Notes under the pieces: generated by a model | Seen by the model: only the letters and a program-made list of their open reading frames with translations | Databases searched by the model: none | Told to the model about the DNA's origin: nothing | Translations under genes and position numbers: made by a program | Shown here: positions 24,889 to 35,700 of the stretch, piece by piece | Numbering within the stretch: position 1 is the first letter of the stretch | How the letters are laid out: each line of letters opens with the position of its first letter | Origin: Trichinella spiralis | Lineage: Eukaryota > Nematoda > Enoplea > Trichinellida > Trichinellidae | DNA length: 64,000 bases | Direction of reading: 5' to 3' | Assembly (NCBI GenBank): GCA_000181795.3 | Contig: CM012954.1 | Coordinates: forward strand, 498,026-562,025

Positions 24889-26970
24889 TCAGACAGTAGT
24901 AACGGAAAGGAGACCCAATGCTCGGTAATTTTCAGCCGTACGGTTACCGTGTGCTAAAAATTCTTGCACTGTAGTGAAACGATCCAAAAGCTGTTGCCCT
25001 TGACGACGAAGCATCTTCTTGTATGAAAGTTGTACAATTTGCTGTTCATTGGGGGGTTTTTGTTCCGCTTTTCTTCTAAGCAGTTCCTCCTGACGACGTT
25101 TTCGCTCTTTGCCTTTCTCCAAATGTCGACGACGTTCATCTTTGGACCAGTATCGACCAACCTGTGCAAACAAATTATTACTATTATTATTATTATTATT
25201 ATCATCATTATTATTTGTATACTTTTAATTCACTCATCGCATCATCATCGGTACTACAACCAAAACGTTCATTGGCTAAACGTTCAGCACGTTCTTTGAG
25301 AATTTGTTTTCGAACCGGCTTTTTCGTGATGTAACGCGAACCGTCTGGTCGGCGTTTTACCTGAAAAAATTTACAAAAAATTCAACGAAAACTGTTACAG
25401 TTATTATTTTTCTAATATATACCTTCCATTCTGTATTAGTTGTCGATTCTTTTGCTGCTCTATGCAAATTTTGCCGACATGCTGGAATACGGCATGATGG
25501 TTCACCAGTAATTAAATTTTTATGAACTTGACCGGCCGAATAGAATTGACGTTGTTGCCTTTGATGAATTTTCAATTGTCTCGCCTGTTCGACAACTGCT
25601 TTGTGAAAGTGTTTCTGCTGTTGCGCAATGGTGCTATTTAAATTTTCCAAATTCGTGTAAACTGTATCTCCACTTATCGAAGCGTAGATGTGTTCATCAG
25701 GAGATGTACATTTCAGAGCGAATTTGCCACCGTCATCACGGCTGTTAGCAGCACTATTGTGATATTGTTGTTCGTTGTGGGGTAATGTGAAAAAAGCCGA
25801 ATCACGCTTTCCATCTTCTTCAGCCGGCACTTTTCTGATCAGCATGCAGTGGGTTGGCTTCGACGCTGCTGAACCACGACAAACGTCTACATTGGCATTA
25901 TTGTAAACACTGGATGGAGGATCATCTCGTCGGAATCTGATTGACCGGCGTAAATTTTCTGCAGTCAATTGGGCAATTTTTGGAAATCTTGTGATCGATG
26001 TTTTCGGCTTTGATCCAATACTATTATTTGCATTTGTACTAGTAGTTGCAGAAGTGACGATCGGTGATCGACGAACTGATGATACTGCATTTCCATGTCT
26101 TACTGATGGTGATGACGATCCGTTCGGCAGCAATACTGGAGCATGTACAGGGCGTTGTAATTTTGGCTGATTTTGCAGATGTTCAATTGAAGCAGCCAGG
26201 CGCGAAGCATCTTGCAACTGCTTATGCATTCTTCTTTCCGCTTTTGCGTGCTGTTCAATCAGTCGATCACACTCGAGCTGGATATGCTCCATTTCCTGGT
26301 GCAAGTATTGCAATTCTCTTTCTAAACTTGTAGTTGAGTCGACGCCGGTGGAAACTTTTTTTGAATCTCTTCCAGTTGACGCCTCCTCTTCGACCTGTCG
26401 ACAGTCAGCTATAAGACCTTCGTCAACTTCAACTTGTACAGCCGATCCATCGTCTCCGCATCGTTGCTTCATTGATGAACTTCCAGAGGAAAGACTTCCA
26501 CTACCTGTGGAAAGTTCAGAATATTTCGACGGTGACGACAATGTAGCCGGAAGAATGTCCGGATCTGAGTCGGTTGCCCTGGAAATACCCGAATCCTTTT
26601 CGTGTGTAGAATAAGCAGAGCCACGAGTGCCGTCAGTTAATGCACCTTCTTCTTCTTCTCCTCCTTCTTCCTCCTCCTCTTCTTCTTCAATAGGCTGAAA
26701 AATTATATTTTTTCTTCAAATATATATACTGCCACTTCACTCGCCCAAATGTTATACAACAACCTATTTGTACCTGTGGTGGTTGAGTACTCATCACGCG
26801 TCTGTTCCACTGGTCGTTTGATGAAAAGCTGTCATTCTAAAAATGGAAAATCCGATAAAGGCAAAATTGAATCACAGTGCTGTGACGCTGCTGATTAGAA
26901 AGAAGAAAGCATGACTTGTTGATGAAAATTAAGGTGCGGACTATATATATATATAGTCGCGTTACATCAC

Positions 26971-27022
<52 letters not shown>

Positions 27023-27121
27023 CTTATGCACCTTCTTCATATGTATATATATATATATACTACATCAGAAAGTTACATTGTGAAAGGAAATATCTATATA
27101 TATAGTCCGCACTTTAATTTT

Positions 27122-27180
<59 letters not shown>

Positions 27181-29402
27181 CTTGTAGCGTATATATCCTT
27201 GTATATAATATATATATATATATATATATATTATATACAAGGATATATACACTAGATTAAGCAAAGTGAAAAAGAAAACTGCATGCAGTTTTCTCTCTAG
27301 CTTTGGCAAAAAGCGATCGATTGCAAGTCGAGCGCTCTTGATCCAAGCGGCGCTGTGCTGATGGACAAAAGATATAAATTAGGTAACATGACCAGTTCTG
27401 TGAATAAGCCCAATTATCATAACGCCTCAAGAAGAAAGCCAGCGCAGGAGAAGCGCCGGCAGCTTTATATCTCCTTCCTCATCGAGCAAGAAACACGCTC
27501 ATGGCCACCAACCGCTGTCGGTTTTGGTCGGCTTTTCTCTACTGGTCAGAATCAATTTATCAAGCAGGGAAGAATCGATCCTTCGACCATTAACATCTGT
27601 TCACAATTTACTACTACTGAACGAATAGCTAAGAGAATTTCAGTTTTATCTAGTGGAACAACAGTAGCTGAAGTTTACCAAACAAATGATTAGTTAACTT
27701 CTGAGAAATTTTTTTTCAAAATCCTAAAACAAAAACAATTCCTTTCACAATGTAACTTTCTGATGTAGTATGTGTTGAATTTTTTACTTGCTGAGCGTAA
27801 TAAGCAAGCTGTTTGTGATTTTTTGATTGAATGATGAAAAGATAAGTTTGCTATAGGCGGGACAAAGCGTGATAAATGACATTGAACGATCATCAACGAC
27901 AATTAATCTTTTTCATTCGGATTCGTCATTTTTCATCCTCAACTTATTAATAATTACACCTATGTGTCGACAAATAAGGTCACACACGAAATATGCGGCA
28001 TGCAAATTGTTGAACGCAATTTCAGTTCAGTCATTTTTTCCCTTGCATATATGTGCAAAGAAGAAAATGAAAAATAACTTGACCTTGTATAAAAGAATAT
28101 AATTGTCTCTGCTATGAATACTATGACATTTTAAGAAGAGAATTTTGCTGAAAATTTGGGGCTGTTTTTACAAGCAACCATATTACAATACTATTTATTT
28201 ATAAAGAGGCCGAGGCCATGCATATATGCGTGTGTATTTTTTCGCCTTTTATTATTTTTTTTCAAAGAAAATAAGATTGTTCACTTACCACTGACTGATG
28301 ATGATGATGCTCACTACAATCAGAGGATGAAACGTTACGTCGGCGAGCCAATAGCAGTGTAACACTTGGACAATCTTGGCTAAACAGTTCAATTGCTTGA
28401 CTTCTTGAATGCACGTCAACACCGTTTATCTGAAATTTGAAAAACAATATATGATAATGAAATTCTTGATCAAGTGGGAAATAGGAGGTTTTCTTCAACT
28501 GAACGCGACAGAAAATCATCAATTCTGCTTTGGATCATAATAATAAGGTGGCCGGGCATATGATATTTCAACAGCTGTCATAGTACGTATGTTGTGTCGC
28601 GTTATTCGGTTCATTCAGTATAGCTGCGCGTTGGATGGATGGATGATCGAATAGGACCCAGATTTGAGATTTTTCCATTTCCAACAGCGCTGCCTTTGTG
28701 CAGCTTATTTTGCAAGAAAAATAAAAACAAAAGTGAATCTCTCTCGTCATGTCTCGTCAATTTTCGTCAAACATCTTTCTCATCCGCATATAGCTTAGAT
28801 ATCTCCTACAGCTGGTGAGTTGTCAGGCAGCTGCCGGGCTAGATTTTCATTAATAAAAAGATTGAAGTTGACCACATCTGGCTGGACATCAAGTTCAGGC
28901 TTTTAATCCTGACCGCTGGAGTGAAGGATTTTTGACACAGCTTTGTCTGATCAAATCGAAACCGCTGAGAAAGTTTTGACGTAGCTGTCATCAACAATGG
29001 ATGTAAACGTACACATGCCTTACTGCTCGTAGTAGCAACAACATTAACGGCAGCAACACTAGTAATAGTAGAAGCAGTAGTAGTAGAAGTAGTAGTAGTA
29101 GTAGCAGTAGCAGCAGCAGCAGCAGTAGTAGGAGTAGTGGTATTTAATAGTGATGGTGGTGATTGTGGGGATGACGATGATCATGAGTGAATGAGAAGCT
29201 GATATTTGAAGAAAACCTCCATTTTGAAAAATAGAAAACAAGTTTACCTGCAAAATCTGGTCACCGGTTCGAAAACGTCCGTCTAGATGAGCCAGGCTGG
29301 CATTTTGCACCTGCAAATCAACAGAGTAAGCGAATTATAATTGGAAAAAAAGTTAAAACTGAATAAACACAAGCTAGTCTCTCTCTCTCTCCCTGTTCAT
29401 CA

Positions 29403-29450
<48 letters not shown>

Positions 29451-30259
29451 GACTGTCCTATCTGACATCCTAAATGAAGAAGGATGATTTGTGAATTGAA
29501 GTCATGTTTATCAGGAAGTGTGATCGCCGGTCACTGAGCGAAAATGGCAACCAATCTGTGTAGCCAAATGGGTCAGAACGAGAACCAAAGACAGGAGAGA
29601 TAAAGTGCAGTGTCTGCGCTAAACCTCAGGGAACGTTTGTCCAAGCACGTTTTCTAAATTAGCTGGTAAACAAAAACAGCTCTCTGGCTCGTCACGCTGT
29701 GCTTTGGCGTCAATTAATTGGATCGCTTGGGAATGGCATCAATTTGGACATTGATCTTGACATGCGACTGTGACGTGCTGAACTGAAAACGTGAATTTCT
29801 CTTCTGACACGACCCGGTGAAAATGCCAGGGATCAGTCGAACTGAATTATTCGTGATAATCCCCATCGCACGACGTTGGCATTTTTGAAGTTCAAACAGC
29901 AAAATTGTTGGGTTTGTTTGTGCAAAGATTATCAAAGAATTTCGAAAGAACCGAACTCTCACAATATTGAAGAAATCAAATAAACAATCGCTTGCTTACC
30001 TCACTGATGAAGATATCTGTTTGTGTATCGTCAACAGAACCATAGCAGAGTGTCAGGCCCAATTTCTGTTTGGCCGAATGACGCTTCAGTGTCACTTCCT
30101 GAAATGGTCAAAAATGAAAAATATACATCAGTAATTGGTGATGCAAGGATCAACTGAAAAGGTTAAAATTGAAATATAAAAGGAATGAAATATTTGAACT
30201 GACACCGACAACAAACTAACTTTGCATTTGGAGAAAAGTCGTTTGCACAACGTGTTCAT
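24889..30259 (-). CDS. PDZRN3/PDZRN4-like PDZ scaffold, short form (one PDZ domain)
   Basis: Homologue of the PDZ- and RING-containing PDZRN3/4 (SEMCAP3/LNX3) proteins, membrane-associated scaffolds known at neuromuscular and junctional sites. Exons: 30259-30221, 30098-30000, 29310-29248, 28429-28289, 26836-26774, 26694-25423, 25360-25223 and 25161-24889; 2088 nt, 695 residues, every intron phase 0. One PDZ domain comes right after a 13-residue first exon (KLGLTLCYG, then [18 protein letters not shown], ending VTLLLARR). Next are an acidic run, HEKDSGIS, a coiled segment ([20 protein letters not shown]), and the diagnostic tail: [41 protein letters not shown] and the C-terminal PDZ-binding motif SVTTV. 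This PDZ aligns with PDZ2 of PDZRN3. The start at 30259 gives a form without RING; another upstream exon lies at 32440-32792. Confidence 0.92.
26922..27124. repeat. Inverted repeat around AT tracts
   Basis: The left arm (about 26922-26949) and right arm (about 27097-27124) are inverted copies of a roughly 28-bp sequence containing GTGCGGACTATATATA, with one mismatch. Between the arms are (AT)n runs and a smaller hairpin at about 26943-26983 whose arms end in TAGTCG / CGACTA. The block lies in an intron of the PDZRN-like gene and overlaps the left end of the TIR element at 27060. Confidence 0.85.
27060..27768. mobile_element. TA-flanked DNA transposon-like element with 30-bp terminal inverted repeats
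   Basis: 709 bp bounded by perfect 30-bp inverted repeats, 27060-27089 and 27739-27768, beginning CTACATCAGAAAGTTAC. It is flanked on both sides by TA (27058-27059 and 27769-27770), the target-site duplication typical of Tc1/mariner-type elements. The interior holds AT microsatellites, a 62-bp palindrome and one ATG-started open frame of 110 codons on the plus strand (27361-27693) with no recognisable transposase motif. It is best read as a non-autonomous or internally rearranged element inside an intron of the PDZRN-like gene. The left flank is itself an AT tract, so the TA duplication alone is weak evidence. Confidence 0.6.
27189..27250. repeat. Perfect 62-bp palindrome
   Basis: The 22-nt arms (27189-27210 and 27229-27250, containing ATCCTTGTATATAATA and its complement) flank an 18-nt TA run that is itself self-complementary, so the whole 62 bp reads the same on both strands. 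It lies inside the TIR element. Confidence 0.9.
29064..29136. repeat. Imperfect AGT/AGC trinucleotide tract
   Basis: About 70 nt of mixed AGT, AGC and AGA triplets in an intron of the PDZRN-like gene. A simple repeat, read directly; not in the coding frame model. Confidence 0.85.
29402..29448. repeat. (AT)n microsatellite
   Basis: About 23 uninterrupted AT units in an intron of the PDZRN-like gene. Confidence 0.9.
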
Positions 30260-32439
30260 TTTGAAGGACTGTCGTCAGTTGGAGAAAGACCACCCGAAAT
30301 AAAGTTGGAAAATAGCAATGGAAATGGAAAAATAATGGAAATGAAGAAAAAACTGAACGGAGGCTTGAAAACCGACGATGTTGTAGTAGTAGCAATCGAG
30401 GTCGCGATTAAGCAACGGGTCACAAATCAAGGACGAGTGCCGTGGGATTATATGGCGAAATAATTGGCTCCACTAGCTTGGGCCAATATCTTTACGCTGC
30501 GACGAACCGAACTTTTCGATGTGGTCAAAGTGAACAACAGGCGTTTGGGTGGCTCAAGTGAATGTACTGATGACGCTTAGCGAAAGCGCTGTTTAACCGA
30601 CTGTGAGGGGAAAGAAAAACCGCTCGACAGTGGACAATGGTCACTTTTACCATTGGAAGATGGTCGAGGTCGTGACACGCCTGCGCGGGCCACTTCTGGT
30701 CTGGTAACTAGAAACTACGCGCTGCCGGGCCGACGGCGGATTAACTGGCGTGGGCGCCGGCCGTGTCGGCTACCAATTAACCCAGCTAATATCTAAGCCG
30801 GCTTTGACCGAGAAATTTACACACAACACCGGCAGCAGCGCGTTTGTTGCACGTCGGCGCCGCACATCCCGAAGTTTTTCTTTCTCTCCCTTTCATCTCC
30901 AACCAACTGGTAAACTTTACCGAAAGATTCACCGAGCAGCAGTTGCCACTCTTACAAATACACTTCAAAAAACTAAATCCAAATATAATAATCTCCTACC
31001 TCATATTCGATGCCATATTGGCATAATTCATTATTCACTTCATCATCGTTGCCATTGTATGGCTTATTATCGTCGTCGTTGTCATCATCATCATCATCAT
31101 TGTCGTTGTCATTATTATGCCAGTAATTTGGATGCATTGTTTTCATTTTTACAGAAGCAACGCACGAATCATGGGCTTGCCTATAAATATTTAAAAAATT
31201 GTTTTACACAACAAAGAATATATTTCGCAGGGAAAAAGCGACTTATTGAGAAAAAGTTAATCAAATTCAGCAGTGCTTTGGTTTTCTGTTTGAATATTAC
31301 CTAAAGTAGAATGTCTTACAATTTGACTTATGCCGCTAATTGTATAAAATTGAAAAGTGGACTGAATATCAAAATTGAATATAGTTAATCGACTAGTGAA
31401 TGAAAGATACTAATAGATTGATTGCTGTGGAAATTTTTTAATCTGAAATATGTTGTGCATGTATTTTGCGGGCAGTGAAAAGGAGCAGAATGGCAATTGA
31501 TATTTGTCCTACCTCAGCGTTGGTTCAACAGTTTCATAGATGTAGACTTTGAAACGCGGTGTTAGGTGAGAAAGAGGAGTATAAAGATAACTTGCAACGT
31601 TAACGAGAAAATTCTCTTGAGAGTTCAATTTCAAGAGAGGCAGCAGTACCACGTTTGTTATTATGTATGATGATCATTAGGCAATAGCAGGGCATTATTT
31701 GTTCGCTGCTTGATTATGCAGCATTTGGCTACAATTTGCAATCAAAATCCATTTGTAAAAGAAACAGAGCAACAACAGGAGGAGAAGCATCAGCTTTTGT
31801 TTGGATAATCTGATTTGTGCACTTCGTTGTTTTTAACTTTCCTCTGCTAAAATTTCACATTTAAGATGTTCGGTAAAATCAAACGGCAACTATTCTGCTG
31901 CAATTGTCAGTGATGCACGCATTTATTGTTGAGCAAATTGAAAAGAATTTTTTTTTAACATACTGCTTTTCTTATTTTGTCTAAACATTATTTGAATGCT
32001 TAAATGTTGTGGTGATAGTTTTTCCTGTTTTTCATTTTATGTATTCTTTTTTTTTGTTATTCGTGCAATTATGTAATTGAAGAAGATGGGTGAAATGTCA
32101 TTTCGGGGTCATTTTTGCAAGTTGAACATTATTTGTAAATCTGCATCTGTTTTTAAATTGTTAGTGAAATGTAATTGCAGCTAAAAGAGGCTTTCAGTAA
32201 ATTGAAATCTTAGACGGAAGCAAAGAGAAGTAAGAAGAGAGTCATTTTTTACAGTTCTACTCTTTTCACATAGATTGCATTACACAACAACCACGATGGA
32301 TGGATGGATTTCTGTCAGTGTTTTAAAATTTAACTTAGATTCAAGATTGGATAATTTCATCACTTCAGTTAATTGAAAAGAAAAGGAAACTTATCTGAAT
32401 TAGGTGATCGAGTGTTGAAATATGAAATGATTTGCTTAC
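30260..32439. other. Upstream region / long intron of the PDZRN-like gene
   Basis: 2.2 kb between the short-form first exon and the next upstream exon. The part at about 30400-30850 is clearly GC-richer than its surroundings, which fits an internal promoter for the short form. The rest is AT-rich with CAT/TCG trinucleotide runs near 31060-31100. Open frames on either strand show no recognisable domain. Confidence 0.4.
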
Positions 32440-32792
32440 CGGGGTGAAACAGTTGAGGTTGAGTTGGAGCTGACAATTTTGGCTAAATCAGAAGAGGAGG
32501 AGGTAGCTTGTGAACTGGTATTATTGTTTTTATCGTAGTCGTTGTCTTCTTCTGCAGGCCAGTCAAGAACTTGATAAGCGTTCTCTTCTTCAGCTTCATT
32601 GTCAGAATAGTTATCATTGGTTGTACTGCACGGATCTGTCTGAGTGCTTATTGAAATTGTCCTAGCCGGGGGAGGTGGAAATGCTACTATGCCTGATAGA
32701 AGTGATCTGGACGGACAATTGGATCCGGACGCCAGTTTTGATCTTGGACGGGACCGCTTTGTTCTACAAACCTGTTGCTGCAGTTGTTGGTG
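32440..32792 (-). CDS. Upstream coding exon of the PDZRN-like gene (TQTD linker)
   Basis: An open exon between a TTTAG acceptor (ends 32793) and a GTAAGC donor (starts 32439). It reads HQQLQQQVCRTKRSRPRSK, then PPPPARTISISTQTD, then EEENAYQVLDWPAEED and a Ser-rich end. The TQTD motif followed by an acidic stretch is what links PDZ1 to PDZ2 in PDZRN3/4, where the next domain begins EV-L, as in the exon at 30098 (EVTLKRHS). It starts in phase 0. With the strong donor it ends in phase 2, which does not fit the phase-0 PDZ exon. A weaker GTTTCA donor at 32450 would end it in phase 0, like every other intron of this gene, or a small exon is still missing between them. Confidence 0.7.
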
Positions 32793-35700
32793 CTAAATTA
32801 AAAGCAAGAACAATGATGAGCTGAAAGAAAAAACAATGAAAATCATGCATAGCATAAAAATAAATTAATGAATAAATATAATGAGAAGGATTTTGCAAAT
32901 GCTTTGAAAAGAAGATAAAGATCAGCAACTTGGATCGAAACTGCGGCACCGCCTGACCACGCGCGTCGAATTTACACATTGAATTATTTGGCGGCATCTT
33001 TTTGAAAATGCTCGTTTTAAGAAAATAGGCAACGATTACGCGGACATTTGGAAAGCGCTCGTTAACGCCAAAAGCGCCTAATTTAAATATGAGAAAGCTT
33101 TTCAAAAGCTCGCCGACACTGCAACAATGCAAACTGGCGCGTGGCGCTTTTTATCTTTTTGCCTGATGAACCATTAAAATTACGGATGATCACTTTTGCA
33201 TAGCCAGAATCTTGTTGCAAAGTTTTTTTCAGAATTTTACTGGCATACCACACACACACAACAACAACAACAACAACTATACTGGCATTGTTATAATTAA
33301 TTATCCATGTTGAATCTTCTGTATAATGAATTGTCCATTTGTTCTATTCGTCAGTTAGTTAGTTAGAAAAACAATAGCCAGCTAATAGAAAGGTGCAGTA
33401 GGTCAGGGGGTTAATGGGAAAACGTTGCTCTGTTCAGTCATTGTGTGTGCTTTTTGCTTGGAACAAAACAAACACAAGTATACATATATGTATGCGTGAC
33501 TTTAAACGTTACCGCTTAGAAGTTAGTATAGCATGAGCCGATCTTGTCATCAACTTCCAAGGTGCATCGGCTTCGTTGTGGATCACTGTTGATTGATGGA
33601 CTACTTTACCGAAAATGTCGATTAAACGACGATCCCCTCTAGCGGCTGATATTAATCACATGGAGCGTCAAGGCGAGGAACGATGGGAAAATTGATTGCA
33701 TCAACGATAAGCCTGTGTTGTACTCTCGGCAAACGAGGAAAATGAGAACGCTAACCTTCATCGTTGCTCACGTATGCACTGAATACATTATTGATGCATC
33801 CACATCGATGCATGTATACTTGCGAGATTTAAATGCTTAATAAAATGAAGAAGAATTCACAAACCTGAATTTTGATGGAATTGGAAAGTCGCAAAGAATG
33901 AAAAATTGCGATTAAGCTGAAAATCCGTCTGAGAAGCGAATAAATATTTTCAGTTGCAACAAGTCTAACGGCAAGCTGTCAAGGGTGTGACTGACCAGTC
34001 GTCACACGTCTGTGAGAAAGCAGACACGGGTGACAGCTGAAAACTGTTGCACAAACAGCTCAGCGGTGAGATCAAAGTTGCAACCGCTGGCAATTAGCAA
34101 TGCTTCAAATCATCTTTGAGGCGCCAATCGAAAACTGTCCGTCTTTGCCGTAGCTAGACAAAGCAAGCTGGGTAGATGAAATGTTGCAACAAAATGAATG
34201 AATGACAGAAAAATCGGCGGTGCATAATAAAGCAAAAGAAATTAAGGAAGAAAAATTGCTACTTTGGTTATCATGAAAATACTGAAAAGTTTTTTTGGAT
34301 GAAAATGGCATTTTCCTGCTGTGCAAAATATCATATTAACATTGACAATTAGTTGTCAAGGAAATGACCAGCAGAAAATTCAATACGAAACCCGTCGACA
34401 CCGAGGGCTTGGATATGGCCCATCATACGGCAACCCATCCACTATTCTCTGGAGATTGGCTTTCGTCTACACTCAACAACGGTGACATTCACTGCGAGAC
34501 ACAACAGCATCTATAGTTGATCGTTGCTCTGTGAAATGGCGGAATCAATTTTTAATTTTACAATTTTTTCAACCTGTATATAACAACAATCTGCAACGGA
34601 CACGTTAGCGTCTTATAAAAGTAGTTATCAAAATCAGCAAATTCTTTTTGCAATGTGCAATAACAATTTTCGAACTCTCACGTTGATGTTTCAGTCAGAA
34701 ACAAATGACCGACCAAATAGCCAAGGTCAGTTGGCATACGCCTGGTTTACGTCAGAGTGTTTTTCCACGTAATCGGCTAGTTTTTAGCACAACAGATGAG
34801 TGAACAGAATTAAAAATGTGTGCTGCTGATTGAATAGAATTGAAAAATGGCTGTTTTTTGTGCCATTTCAGAAAAATATCACCAATCAACCTCTAGCCAT
34901 AAAAGTTTGTTAATCCATCACAGAAACTGAACTGAACTGAACTGCAAATCTATTTTGAATTATTATTACGGTAGTGTACCTTTTTCACTTGGAATATCAA
35001 TGAAGATGAAAAATTTTCAATCTATTTGATTGATTCATCAACCAGTTGGGTAGATAGATATTCATTAATTCAGTCTCTCTCCATCTGGTTCAATATCTCA
35101 TAGTTATCATTGAAATTTATAATATGTTTCAAATGACGGTAGTTATCTGGTGGAAACTGTTTCTTTTTTGCAGTTAGGAAAGTATTTCACAAGATAACTA
35201 ATGAATATCTTAGAAACAAATTAAGTGTACAAGCAGAAATTTTACAGTGGCACTTGAAATGAATTATTGTTTGTTGAATTCAGAACATTTTGATCAAAAT
35301 CATGCATTTTTGCGGCACTTTATAATTGATCGGCGAATATTTACAGAGCGGTCAGAGAATGAAAATAGCGGCATAGTCAGCTAAAATGTCTTTCGGATCA
35401 GGCTCATTATAGAAAATGCTTGTCAATATTTTTTCTAAGCTTGGCTACCTCTCTACTGAGAAAATCATTAACTCCTTGACAGCCTGATTGTTTCGATCAA
35501 TTTTTGGTTGTCTTAAAAGGAATCTATTTGTATGCATTTATATAATTACAAATAGCAGTGTGAATATAACTTATTCAACACTGAAATACGGTGTAATCAA
35601 AGTCAGAAAATACAATTCAGCTGTGAAGCCATATAGGAAGAATAATGTGCATTTTATCAGATGGTTAGATATTCTATTATGTAGGTGCTATAAAGAGAAA

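Noticed and set aside
30750-31304. Plus-strand open frame of 184 codons
   Set aside because: His/Arg-rich stretches come from CAT/CGT triplet repeats. No homology recognised, and it overlaps the likely promoter of the short PDZRN-like transcript.
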